Below are positions 52,347 to 61,730 of a stretch of 64,000 bases of DNA, one piece after another (the stretch's first letter is position 1; each line of letters starts with the position of its first letter). This stretch comes from an uncultured Eubacterium sp. Its GTDB lineage: Bacteria; Bacillota; Clostridia; Oscillospirales; Acutalibacteraceae. Below the pieces are notes generated by a model, which saw only the letters and a program-made list of their open reading frames with translations, did no database searches and was not told where the DNA came from. The stretch lies in NCBI RefSeq assembly GCF_945980375.1, contig NZ_CAMFQO010000007.1:1-64000 (forward strand), in the 5' to 3' direction. A program made the position numbers and the translations under genes.

Positions 52347-54848
52347 TTAAATTGCAGACAAAAGCTTTGGAAGCCTTGCGATTGTTCCGCCGAGAGTCCA
52401 GAATATCTTGCTGAAGCCAACGAATGATGATTGGTCATCGTTGAGCATCATAATCAAGCCCTCTGCCTGCTGTTCGCTGAATGCACCCATAGACATTTGA
52501 ACAAAGTTACGGATAGGAATTTGTGTTGCCATAGCGGCAAGCATCTTGCCGTCACCGTTTTCTGCAGAGCCGAGGTTTACCATAACCTTATTGATAAGGT
52601 TGCAAAGCCTACCGCCCCACTTTGTATGTCTTGCGTCATTAAGACAGCAGTACTTATCAATCTTCTTTGTTGTATCAATTTGAGGGTTTGGAAGCTCGCC
52701 GTAAACTGCGGCAAAATCATCACGGGTGATGCCTGCAACATTATTGTAATAAGCAGGAGCTGTTGTGCGATAATCAGGGATTTCACAAGCAGGAGCCTCA
52801 ACATTAACAGTAGCAGTAAGCTTAATATCTCTTGAAGAAGCAGCTACCATAATATCAAAGTCACCTGACTCAACACACCAATCGCCGATTTTAACATTAT
52901 AGAAAGCAAATGCTCTCTTTGAAAGCTCAACAGATACTTCCTTTTCCTCACCAGCATTAAGGAATACCTTTTTGTATCCCTTAAGCTCCTTAACAGGACG
53001 ATAAATTGTTGATTCCTTATCGGCAACATATACCTGTGCAATTTCCGCACCGGCAAGGCTACCTGTATTCTTAACCTTAAATGATACTGTGAGTGTGTCT
53101 GTATCCTTGATAGAATCAGCTGAAAGCTTGATGTCGCTATACTCGAATGTTGTGTATGACAAGCCGTAGCCGAATGGGAATACAACATCCTCATTGGCAG
53201 CGTCATAATATCTGTAGCCGATATAAACGCTTTCCTTATGCTCTGATGTAACAGGACCGCCCGGATAATTGCCAAATGTTGGATTTGCCTCAAATGATAC
53301 AGGATAGGTTTCGGATGTTTTGCCTGATGGGTTAACCTTTCCTGTAAGGATATTTGCAACAGCAGCACCGCCTGCCTGACCGCCGAGACCTGAATTAAGA
53401 AGGCCCTTAACCTCTGCAAGCCACGGCATAAGAACAACAGAACCACCTGCAAGAACAACTACCGTATTTGGATTTGCAGCTGCTACATCGGAAATAAGCT
53501 TGTTATGATTTGGAGGCATATTGATAGTTTCTCTATCGTATCCCTCGCCCTCAAAATCTTCTGTAAGGCCTGCAAATACAACAGCAACATCGGCGTTCTT
53601 TGCAGCCTCTACTGCCTCGGCAGTAAGCTGAGCCTCTGTCATTCTTGTCTTTTGCTCTTTCTTTGAACCTGCTGACTTATAATAGCCCTGTGCATAGGTA
53701 ACATCTACGCCGAGAGCAACAAGCTCGTCATACGCATTTGAAAGCATTGTAGGATTGATAACGGATGATCCTGCGCCCTGGAAGCGAGGAGCCTTTGCCA
53801 TCTCACCGATAACTGCAACCTTTTGACCTGCCTGAAGAGGAAGAATGTTATCGTCATTTTTAAGAAGAACCATTGAGCCTTCTGCAATCTTCTGTGCAAT
53901 CTTGTGGTGAGCCTTTTTGTCATATGTATGTGTTTTTTCAAGAGCAGGCTTTGATTTCAAAATGAGGTCTACAACTGCGTCAACTCTTTCGTCCAAAATT
54001 GCTTCGTCAAGAGTTCCGTCCTTTACGGCTGCAACAATCTTTTGAGCATTAAGCTTGCCTGATGTAGGCATTTCAAGGTCTGTACCTGCCTTAACACCGT
54101 CAACTCTGTCAACAGATGCGCCCCAGTCTGTTACTATCAAGCCATCAAAGCCCCATTCCTTACGGAGAACCTGTTGCTGCATCCACTCATTTTGTGATGC
54201 ATAAACACCGTTAATACGGTTGTATGAATTCATAATAGTCCAAGGCTGTGCCTCTTTAACAGCAATCTCAAATGCAGGAAAATAAATCTCACGCATTGTA
54301 CGTTCATCAATAACCTCGTTAAGAACCATACGGAATGCTTCCTGTGAATTGCAGGCAAAGTGTTTAAGTGATGTGCCTACGCCCTTTGACTGAACACCGT
54401 TGATAACAGCGGCTGAGCATTTACCTGCAAGAAGCGGATCCTCTGAAAAATATTCAAAGTTTCTGCCACAGGTAGGAGAACGCTTAATATTTGTACCGGG
54501 GCCGAGAATAACCGATACCTTTTCCTTAAGACATTCCTCGCCCATTGCAACACCTTCCTCAAAAAGAAGCTCATCATCCCAAGAGCAAGATGAGGTTGCT
54601 GCCGGAGGGAAGCAGGTTGTAGGTACTGAGTTGCCCAAGCCGATACCACCGCCCGAGTTCTTTGCTTCGCCTTCTTCAGGGACATAATCCTTGCCCTTTG
54701 CCTTACGCAAGCCGTGAGGTCCGTCGGTAATGCAAATCTTCGGAAGACCAAGCTCAGGTGCTTCCTCAAGATGCCAATAATCATAACCGGAAACAAATGT
54801 AGCCTTTTGCTCAAGGCTCATCTTTCCGACAATTTCAGAGTGTTTCAT
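52347..54848 (-). CDS. glycoside hydrolase family 3 protein (beta-glucosidase-like)
   Basis: 833 aa; ITDGPHGLR, GVQSKGVGTSLKHFACN, GLIVTDWGA nucleophile region, C-terminal fibronectin-III-like domain. Confidence 0.92.
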   Translation of the reverse strand: MKHSEIVGKMSLEQKATFVSGYDYWHLEEAPELGLPKICITDGPHGLRKAKGKDYVPEEGEAKNSGGGIGLGNSVPTTCFPPAATSSCSWDDELLFEEGVAMGEECLKEKVSVILGPGTNIKRSPTCGRNFEYFSEDPLLAGKCSAAVINGVQSKGVGTSLKHFACNSQEAFRMVLNEVIDERTMREIYFPAFEIAVKEAQPWTIMNSYNRINGVYASQNEWMQQQVLRKEWGFDGLIVTDWGASVDRVDGVKAGTDLEMPTSGKLNAQKIVAAVKDGTLDEAILDERVDAVVDLILKSKPALEKTHTYDKKAHHKIAQKIAEGSMVLLKNDDNILPLQAGQKVAVIGEMAKAPRFQGAGSSVINPTMLSNAYDELVALGVDVTYAQGYYKSAGSKKEQKTRMTEAQLTAEAVEAAKNADVAVVFAGLTEDFEGEGYDRETINMPPNHNKLISDVAAANPNTVVVLAGGSVVLMPWLAEVKGLLNSGLGGQAGGAAVANILTGKVNPSGKTSETYPVSFEANPTFGNYPGGPVTSEHKESVYIGYRYYDAANEDVVFPFGYGLSYTTFEYSDIKLSADSIKDTDTLTVSFKVKNTGSLAGAEIAQVYVADKESTIYRPVKELKGYKKVFLNAGEEKEVSVELSKRAFAFYNVKIGDWCVESGDFDIMVAASSRDIKLTATVNVEAPACEIPDYRTTAPAYYNNVAGITRDDFAAVYGELPNPQIDTTKKIDKYCCLNDARHTKWGGRLCNLINKVMVNLGSAENGDGKMLAAMATQIPIRNFVQMSMGAFSEQQAEGLIMMLNDDQSSFVGFSKIFWTLGGTIARLPKLLSAI

Positions 54849-54999
54849 AAAAAACTCCTTTCAAATATATAAATTTACTAAAACATTATACAATAAAAAT
54901 AAACATTTGTCACTAACTTTTGGTAATTTTTTTAGAATTTAATACAACAAAAACAAAAAGCTCCAGAAAGCAGGAGCTTAAAGTATGTTATTTTGATGT

Positions 55000-55614
55000 T
55001 TACCTACCGTTATCAAATGAACGGCAAACAAATTCAGCACCGAGAGACTCGGCAATTTTTCTTGATTTTTCTATATTTTCCTCGCCTATAACATCAACCA
55101 CGCTCATACGAACATGCGGACAAAACCTTGCACATTGCTTTGTAAACTCAAGCATAGCAGGAAAAGCCTTTGTAGGATAAATGTTTCTTGTAACCTTATC
55201 ATAGCTATCGGAATCGGGGTCATTGAGGGATACAGATACAACATCAAACGCCTTGCCGATTTCCTGAGCAGTGCTTCTGTCGTTAATCAAATCTGACAGT
55301 CCGTTGGTATTCAATCTAATCTTAATGCTTGGATTGATTTCTCTTAAATGCTTTGCAGTAGCAAGCAAGACATCAAGTCTTTCGGTGGGCTCACCGTATC
55401 CGCAAAATACAACGGAATCAACATTCTCAAATCCATAATCATCAACAGCCTTAATTATTTCGTCAAGGCTTGGCTCGTTGCCGTAAAACCAAAGGTTTTC
55501 CGCCTCGCCTACTGCATTGCCCTGCGAACGAATACAAAAGGTACAACGGCACGGACATTTGTTGGTAATATTGATATATGTTCCACCACAGAGTGTATAA
55601 ATTATATCTGCCAT
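55000..55614 (-). CDS. radical SAM protein (TatD-associated type)
   Basis: 204 aa; NKCPCRCTFCIR (CxxxCxxC), FCGYGEPTERLDVLL. Confidence 0.8.
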   Translation of the reverse strand: MADIIYTLCGGTYINITNKCPCRCTFCIRSQGNAVGEAENLWFYGNEPSLDEIIKAVDDYGFENVDSVVFCGYGEPTERLDVLLATAKHLREINPSIKIRLNTNGLSDLINDRSTAQEIGKAFDVVSVSLNDPDSDSYDKVTRNIYPTKAFPAMLEFTKQCARFCPHVRMSVVDVIGEENIEKSRKIAESLGAEFVCRSFDNGR

Positions 55615-55711
55615 AGTGTTATATTTCTCCTTGAAATCCGGTTTTATATATTATATAATAATTCTGTCATTTTTCATATAGGCAAAATTTATAATATTTT
55701 AGGGTACAGTT

Positions 55712-56977
55712 ATGAAAAAATATATGGAAATATACAATTACTATAAGGACTTGATTGTGTCAAATCAGCTAAAGGCAGGTGACAGACTGCCGTCAGTTAG
55801 GCAGGCATCAAAGCTTTTGCCTGTCAGCAAAACAACAATACAAAACGCCTACTTTGAATTACAGGCAGACGGATATGTTATTTCAAGTCCGAAAAGCGGA
55901 TACTATGTCACAGAGCAGAGCTCTGCTCCCCTATCTAAAAAAACACGAAGCAAACCAATAAGCAATATAAAATACGACCTAAAAAGCGGAGATGCCGATG
56001 AGGAAAGCTTTGACCTTAAGCTTTGGCAAAGGTATATAAAAAGTGCATTAAGGCAACAGGACAGGCTGTTATCATACGGTGATGTTCAGGGCGAGGAGGA
56101 TTTAAGAGAGGCACTGTCCGACTATATAAGAACAAAAAGAAATGTATCTGCCTCACCCGACAGAATTGTTGTCGGCGCCGGGGTTCAATCGCTTTTGCAT
56201 ATTCTGTGTGCTTTGACGAAAGACAGAAAGACCGTTTCTTTTCCCGACAAAAGCTTTGTTCAGGGCATAGGAATATTCAACGATTACGGATATGATGTAA
56301 AAACAAAAGACAAGGACGCTGATATAATTTATGTATCGCCGTCGCATATGACATCATACGGAAATGTAATGCCGATTAAAAGACGGCTTGAGCTTGTAAA
56401 TTACAGTAAGGAGCACGGCAGCCTCGTATTTGAAGACGACTTTGACAGCGACTTTTTGTATCAGGCAAAGCCAACGCCGTCGCTTTATGCTTTGTCGAGC
56501 TCACAAAATGTTATCTATATGGGCAGCTTTTCAAATGTGCTTATTCCCGGAATCAGAATAAGCTTTATGGTACTGACAGAGGAGCTTGCAGGAAAATTTG
56601 AAATGCAAAGACACAGATTTGCCCAGGCAGCAAGCAAAACAGAGCAAATAGCACTTTGTCAATACATCCGTGACGGACACATAAATTCACAGGCAAGAAA
56701 AATCAGGAGGCACTATACAACAAAAGCAAAAAGGCTGTGTGACGAGCTTTCGTCAGCCTTGCCAAATGCTAATGTAGAATTGAGTGAAAACGGCTTACAA
56801 GTGAAAATTCAGCTTGACTTTATCATAGATGCAGATGTATTTGAAAAACACGGAATAAGTGTAAACATTATAAATATCGATAACAAAAAAGCAAAGATAA
56901 CACTTACTCCATCAGCTGTTAAAGCCGAGGATATACCAAAGGCGGTTGAAATACTAAAGTCAATACTTACGCAATAA
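55712..56977 (+). CDS. MocR/PdxR-type GntR regulator with aminotransferase domain
   Basis: 421 aa; N-terminal wHTH (LKAGDRLPSVRQASKLLPVSKTTIQNAYFELQADGYV) plus PLP-aminotransferase-like domain. Confidence 0.88.
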   Translation: MKKYMEIYNYYKDLIVSNQLKAGDRLPSVRQASKLLPVSKTTIQNAYFELQADGYVISSPKSGYYVTEQSSAPLSKKTRSKPISNIKYDLKSGDADEESFDLKLWQRYIKSALRQQDRLLSYGDVQGEEDLREALSDYIRTKRNVSASPDRIVVGAGVQSLLHILCALTKDRKTVSFPDKSFVQGIGIFNDYGYDVKTKDKDADIIYVSPSHMTSYGNVMPIKRRLELVNYSKEHGSLVFEDDFDSDFLYQAKPTPSLYALSSSQNVIYMGSFSNVLIPGIRISFMVLTEELAGKFEMQRHRFAQAASKTEQIALCQYIRDGHINSQARKIRRHYTTKAKRLCDELSSALPNANVELSENGLQVKIQLDFIIDADVFEKHGISVNIINIDNKKAKITLTPSAVKAEDIPKAVEILKSILTQ

Positions 56978-57095
56978 TTTTTAGAACTTTTGTATTATAA
57001 GTACTATTTTAAGTACCATAAAGAGCAAGGCTATTGTATTAATATCTCCTATGAATTACAATGTGGTTGTAAAGAAAATTCAAAGGAGAATTATT

Positions 57096-57380
57096 ATGAA
57101 AATTAAAGAAATACTCAAAGGAATTATTATTTCAATTATTACATTGGCAGTAGGATATGCGGCAATGGCTATCCCCTTCAACCTGTTTTTGTCAGTATCA
57201 AAGGACGGACAAAGAATATTCTTTTTGATTGAATTGATCGTATACTTTGTTGTCGGTTGTATATTTTTGCTTATTCAGGACAAAAAGGAAAAGCAGGCAG
57301 AAAAGGAAAAGGAACGTCACAGGCTTCGCGAAGAAAAAATAAAGGATGTTCAGGAAAACTGGTATAACATAGCGGCATAA
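57096..57380 (+). CDS. small membrane protein, function unknown
   Basis: ORF 57051-57380; two hydrophobic segments then a charged tail KEKQAEKEKERHRLREEK; SD ggaga before ATG 57096. Confidence 0.55.
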   Translation: MKIKEILKGIIISIITLAVGYAAMAIPFNLFLSVSKDGQRIFFLIELIVYFVVGCIFLLIQDKKEKQAEKEKERHRLREEKIKDVQENWYNIAA

Positions 57381-57387
57381 AGAAAAT

Positions 57388-57711
57388 ACTCAAAGGCATC
57401 AGCCTTTGAGTTAGACTGTCGATAAAGTGGGCTGAAACACGCCATATAAATTTAATAAACCGATTTGAGCCTCTCTTGTGTAAAGGGAGGTGGGTGCGAT
57501 TTATCGCACTCGGAGGGATTGTAAAAGCGGCTTAGACATCGAATCTAAGCCGCTTTTGGCGTTTTTCGCCTTTTGCTCGGTCGAGGTACCCTCGTACATC
57601 TTCCCTCGCAAAAGGCGAAATTCAGCACCATTTCTCAACAGTCTACCAGCGTGTCGAAATTTATAATTTGATTTTTTCGACACGCTGACTCAAAGGCATT
57701 AGCCTTTGAGT
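57388..57711. repeat. composite palindrome-rich intergenic element bounded by near-identical 24-bp palindromes
   Basis: ACTCAAAGGCATCAGCCTTTGAGT (57388-57411) and ACTCAAAGGCATTAGCCTTTGAGT (57688-57711); internal inverted arms TTAGACTGTCGATAAAGTGGGCTGAA and TTCAGCACCATTTCTCAACAGTCTA; several hairpins between. Confidence 0.7.
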
Positions 57712-59174
57712 ATTTTTTTATGTGATTTCTTTTTCATAACATCAATCCACAAATTATGGCTGAACAGTAGTAATATGGGGAAAATCTCGAGCCTGCCTGC
57801 AAGCATATCAAAAATAAATACATACTTTGACAAATCGCTGAATTGACTGAAATTTCTTGACGGACCGACAAGAGATAAGCCGGGACCGATATTGTTCATC
57901 GTAGCGGCAACCGCCGAAAAGTTTGTTGCCAAGTCATAATTCTCTGCAGAAATAATAAGCAGGCTTGTAATAAAAATCAAAGAGAATGTCATAAAGAAAA
58001 CGTTTGTTGACCTTATAACTTCGTGTTCAACAGGCTTTCCATCAAGCCTCACCTTTTTTACGGTTTTAGGATGAATGTATGACTGAACCTCTTTTTTTAT
58101 TGTTTTCAGCAATAAAACAATACGCGAAACCTTAATTCCACCTCCCGTGCTTCCTGCACATGCACCTATAAACATAAGAAGAACAAGGATCGTTTTGGAA
58201 AGCGACGGCCATAAATCAAAGTCAACAGTTGTATATCCTGTGGTTGTAATTATTGATGCAACCTGAAATGCAGAATGAGTTAACGTGTCGCTAACGCTGT
58301 TGTACATATGATAAGTATTAAAGCTGATTACTGTTATTGCGCTGACGATAACGAGAAGATATACCCTTACCTCTTCCATTTTTACAGCCTTGCCGAAATG
58401 CTTAAACAGAACAAAATAGTAAAAGTTAAAGTTTACGCCAAACAAAACCATAAACACAGTAATAACCCACTGAATATATGGTGAGTAGCTTGCCATGGAA
58501 TCGCCCTTTATTCCAAATCCACCTGTACCTGCAGTGCCGAGAGCAGCCGTTACAGCGTCAAATATCGGCATTTTGCCTGCAACAAGAAAAATTATTTCAA
58601 GCACAGTAAGAGCAAAATACAACAAATAAAGCATACGAGCCGTGTATCGCATTTTTGGAACAAGCTTACCCACAGACGGACCGGGGCTTTCCGCCTTCAA
58701 AAGATTTACATTTGAACCGCCGGAAATTTTAACAACAGTAAGAATGAATACAAGCACACCCATGCCGCCAATCCAATGTGTAAAGCTACGCCAAAACAAC
58801 GATGCATGTGACAGCGACTCAACATCATTAAGTATACTTGCTCCGGTGGTAGTAAAGCCTGATACGGTTTCAAAAAGAGCATCGGTAAAACGAGGTATCT
58901 CACCTGTCAAATAAAACGGTACAGCACCGAAAAGCGAAAGAAAAATCCAACTTAATGCAGTAGCTATACAGCCCTCCTTGAGATAAAAGACATTGTTTGT
59001 ATTCTTTTTTGCAACCATAACTGCACCGATAAGCAGTGTGATCACTGACCATATAAGGTAAATCTTGTATTCCTTTTCGGAATATATCAAGCCTACCATA
59101 CACGGCAGGAGTAGCAATAACCCCTCGAGCACAAGCACATAGCCAAGAATTTTTCTGATAATTGAACTATTCAT
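57699..59174 (-). CDS. trkH: TrkH-family potassium transporter subunit
   Basis: 491 aa; SGFTTTGASILNDVESL, TTGYTTVDFDLWP, GACAGSTGGGIKVSR. Confidence 0.92.
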   Translation of the reverse strand: MNSSIIRKILGYVLVLEGLLLLLPCMVGLIYSEKEYKIYLIWSVITLLIGAVMVAKKNTNNVFYLKEGCIATALSWIFLSLFGAVPFYLTGEIPRFTDALFETVSGFTTTGASILNDVESLSHASLFWRSFTHWIGGMGVLVFILTVVKISGGSNVNLLKAESPGPSVGKLVPKMRYTARMLYLLYFALTVLEIIFLVAGKMPIFDAVTAALGTAGTGGFGIKGDSMASYSPYIQWVITVFMVLFGVNFNFYYFVLFKHFGKAVKMEEVRVYLLVIVSAITVISFNTYHMYNSVSDTLTHSAFQVASIITTTGYTTVDFDLWPSLSKTILVLLMFIGACAGSTGGGIKVSRIVLLLKTIKKEVQSYIHPKTVKKVRLDGKPVEHEVIRSTNVFFMTFSLIFITSLLIISAENYDLATNFSAVAATMNNIGPGLSLVGPSRNFSQFSDLSKYVFIFDMLAGRLEIFPILLLFSHNLWIDVMKKKSHKKILKG

Positions 59175-59185
59175 ATATTACAATC

Positions 59186-60589
59186 CTAATCGAGAATATT
59201 ACTGATGTCATTGAAGCCTGTATGAGTTGTAACAATCATTACACTGTCACCCGGCAAAATACAATCCTGACCGGTTGGAATAATGATTTTTCCCTGACGT
59301 GAAATAAAGCAAATAAGCAAATTATCCTTGAGCTTTAGCTTCATAATAGGGACATTTGTAACTCTTGATTCCCTGTCAATCTTAAACTCGACAGCCTCTA
59401 CCCTATGGTCAAACAGATGATACAGGGTTTCAACGTTAGAGCCCTTTGAGGCTTTTTTTGCTCTGACATAAGCAATAATAGCCTCCGGTGTAATGTATCG
59501 AGGATAGACAACCGAGCCGATGTCAAGGTTATCAATAGCTTCCTTAAACTTAATCTTGTTAATTTTTGTTACAAGCTTTGCATTTGAAAAGTTCTTGGCA
59601 TGAACGGCAAGAAGGATATTCTCCTCATCCGAGCCTGTGAGGGTAACAAACGACTCAACAGTAGGAAGTCCTTCTTCATTTAACAGATCCTCATCGGCAG
59701 CATTGCCGTTGATAACATCAACCTTTGGCAAAAGTGCAGCAAGCTCCTCGCATCGTTCCTTGTCCTTTTCAATAATTGTAACATCAATACCGTTGTCGCA
59801 CAAACGCTTTGCAAGATAATAACCGGCTTCACCGCCGCCGATTATCATAGTATTTTTTACCTTATTGGACTTAAAGCCTATGTGCTTAAAAAATTCGGAT
59901 ACTCTCTTTGAAGGAGCAACAAATGAAATTGCATCCCCTGCCTTTAGCTCAAAGTCACCGGTAGGAATGTAAATCTGCTTTTCTCTTTCAACTGCGCAAA
60001 CAAGAACATCATTAGTGCTTTTTCCGAGCTGTGCAATAGTCATTCCGTCAAGAATATTTCCGTAAGGAATTCTTATCTTAACAAGCTCCGCCTTGCCGTG
60101 AGCAAAGGCAGACACCTCAAGCGCTGTCGGCAGGCAAAGTATTCTGTAAATTTCACGTGATGTTTCGTATTCGGGATTGATAATCATAGCAAGACCGAGA
60201 CGCTCCTTGATATGATTAAGCTCGTGAGAATAATCGGGATTACGCACCTTGGCAATGGTTGCACAATCACCGACTCTTGACGCAACAATACAACAAAGAA
60301 GATTTAACTCATCGGAGTTAGTAACAGCGATAAGCAAATCTGCGTCAAGTATGCCTGCCTCCTTTTGTATGCTGAAGGAAGCGCCGTTGCCAACAATACC
60401 CATTACATCATATGCACTTGTAATTTTTTGAATTTTTTGAGCAGATGTATCAATAACGGTTATGTCGTGATTTTCTATCGACAGCTGTTCGACAAGAGCA
60501 GTACCTACAACACCGCAGCCGATAATTATTATTTTTAAGCCACTTATCGAAACAAGCTCCTCTTTAATTCTTTTTCCTAACAAATTCAT
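59186..60589 (-). CDS. trkA: Trk system potassium uptake protein TrkA (duplicated RCK)
   Basis: ORF to 60613; two Rossmann RCK modules (IIIGCGVVGTALVEQL and MIIGGGEAGYYLAKRL). Confidence 0.92.
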   Translation of the reverse strand: MNLLGKRIKEELVSISGLKIIIIGCGVVGTALVEQLSIENHDITVIDTSAQKIQKITSAYDVMGIVGNGASFSIQKEAGILDADLLIAVTNSDELNLLCCIVASRVGDCATIAKVRNPDYSHELNHIKERLGLAMIINPEYETSREIYRILCLPTALEVSAFAHGKAELVKIRIPYGNILDGMTIAQLGKSTNDVLVCAVEREKQIYIPTGDFELKAGDAISFVAPSKRVSEFFKHIGFKSNKVKNTMIIGGGEAGYYLAKRLCDNGIDVTIIEKDKERCEELAALLPKVDVINGNAADEDLLNEEGLPTVESFVTLTGSDEENILLAVHAKNFSNAKLVTKINKIKFKEAIDNLDIGSVVYPRYITPEAIIAYVRAKKASKGSNVETLYHLFDHRVEAVEFKIDRESRVTNVPIMKLKLKDNLLICFISRQGKIIIPTGQDCILPGDSVMIVTTHTGFNDISNILD

Positions 60590-60677
60590 TCCATCACCTA
60601 AAGACGTAACCACCTACATAATTACGCCGTCCTTAAAGATTGAAATATCTCGGTAATTATTTATTTCATTTTTTGAA

Positions 60678-61190
60678 TTAAGCCTTTGTTGTTGAGCCGA
60701 AGCCGCCGTCGCGAATACCGTCAGCATTGTCAGAGACAGTAATACCGAACTGAGTGAATATGCCCTGCGAAAATCCATCACCGGCAGGAACCGTAACACT
60801 GTGTCCGTCATCGTGAGCAGTACACGAAAGCTTAATCATAATATGTCCCTCATTGGAGGAATTGTAATAATCTGCATCAATAATGCCAACAGTATTATCA
60901 AGCCCTACTCTGTGCTTAAAGCCAAGCCCCGAGCGAGGAAAAATACTAAGCACCCAGCCGTCATCAATTTTTGCTCTTATGCCTGTCGGAATTAAAGTCG
61001 ACTTTCCTGTTTTGATTGTAACATCGGCAGGAGCAAAAAAGTCATATCCTGCAGAGCCTACGGTTGCACGGGTAGGAAGCTTAATGCTATCATAAACAGA
61101 CTTTACATCCTGTGTATCGGGAAAAGCCTTAATCCAATCCTTCGTAAACTGCTCAAGGCTTACCTTTTCAAATTCAGCAATTCTTTTCAT
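60678..61190 (-). CDS. dut: dUTP diphosphatase
   Basis: 170 aa; RATVGSAGYDFFAP, FPRSGLGFKHRV, NTVGIIDADYYN, GFGSTTKA. Confidence 0.92.
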   Translation of the reverse strand: MKRIAEFEKVSLEQFTKDWIKAFPDTQDVKSVYDSIKLPTRATVGSAGYDFFAPADVTIKTGKSTLIPTGIRAKIDDGWVLSIFPRSGLGFKHRVGLDNTVGIIDADYYNSSNEGHIMIKLSCTAHDDGHSVTVPAGDGFSQGIFTQFGITVSDNADGIRDGGFGSTTKA

Positions 61191-61200
61191 ATAATTCCCA

Positions 61201-61461
61201 TAGCCTTTCCGGCTACAATAGTTTATAAAAAAATTCTACGCCTTACTGTAGCCGGATAAGGCGTATAATGGGAATTTAGCCATCTCAAAATTATGCCACA
61301 GGCAAATTTTGAGGGCAATACAATCGAATTAGTGTGATTTTTCACACTAATTCCTAGCCTTTCCGGCTACAATTAGTAATGTTATAATCCCTAACACCTT
61401 ATTGTAGCCGGATAAGGCGTATGAGGGCAATACAATCGAATTAGTGTGATTTTCACACTAA
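61201..61461. repeat. two tandem copies of a palindrome-containing repeat
   Basis: TAGCCTTTCCGGCTACAAT...GTAGCCGGATAAGGCGTAT...GAGGGCAATACAATCGAATTAGTGTGA(T)TTTTCACACTAA at 61201-61354 and again at 61355-61461. Confidence 0.85.
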
Positions 61462-61475
61462 ACACAATTTTCTTT

Positions 61476-61730
61476 TTACCATTTGGGATTATCGAAATCG
61501 GGACAGCTCTTATTTTTCAGTGCTGTCCTAACCTCAACATAGCATCCGCATTTTATACACATACCCGAAAGCAAATTATCACATTCCCTGCAAAACGAAA
61601 GCCTGTTACGATATATAATATCGTCCACCTTTTCGTCGACAGGAACTGTTTCAAGGTATGCCATTATTTGACTATATGTTACCTTTTCACCTGCCTCAAA
61701 AAGCAGGCATCGCTTGCAGACGTTATCCAT
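61476..61730 (-). CDS. DUF6171-like cysteine-rich small protein
   Basis: 84 aa; CKRCL...CRECDNLLSGMCIKCGCYVEVRTALKNKSCP. Confidence 0.7.
   Translation of the reverse strand: MDNVCKRCLLFEAGEKVTYSQIMAYLETVPVDEKVDDIIYRNRLSFCRECDNLLSGMCIKCGCYVEVRTALKNKSCPDFDNPKW

Noticed and set aside
52844-53458. 204-aa ORF, alternative frame
   Set aside because: Same-strand shadow frame of the GH3 gene; Leu/Arg/Gln-rich artefactual translation. Similar shadows at 53705-53941 and 54377-54814 were rejected for the same reason.
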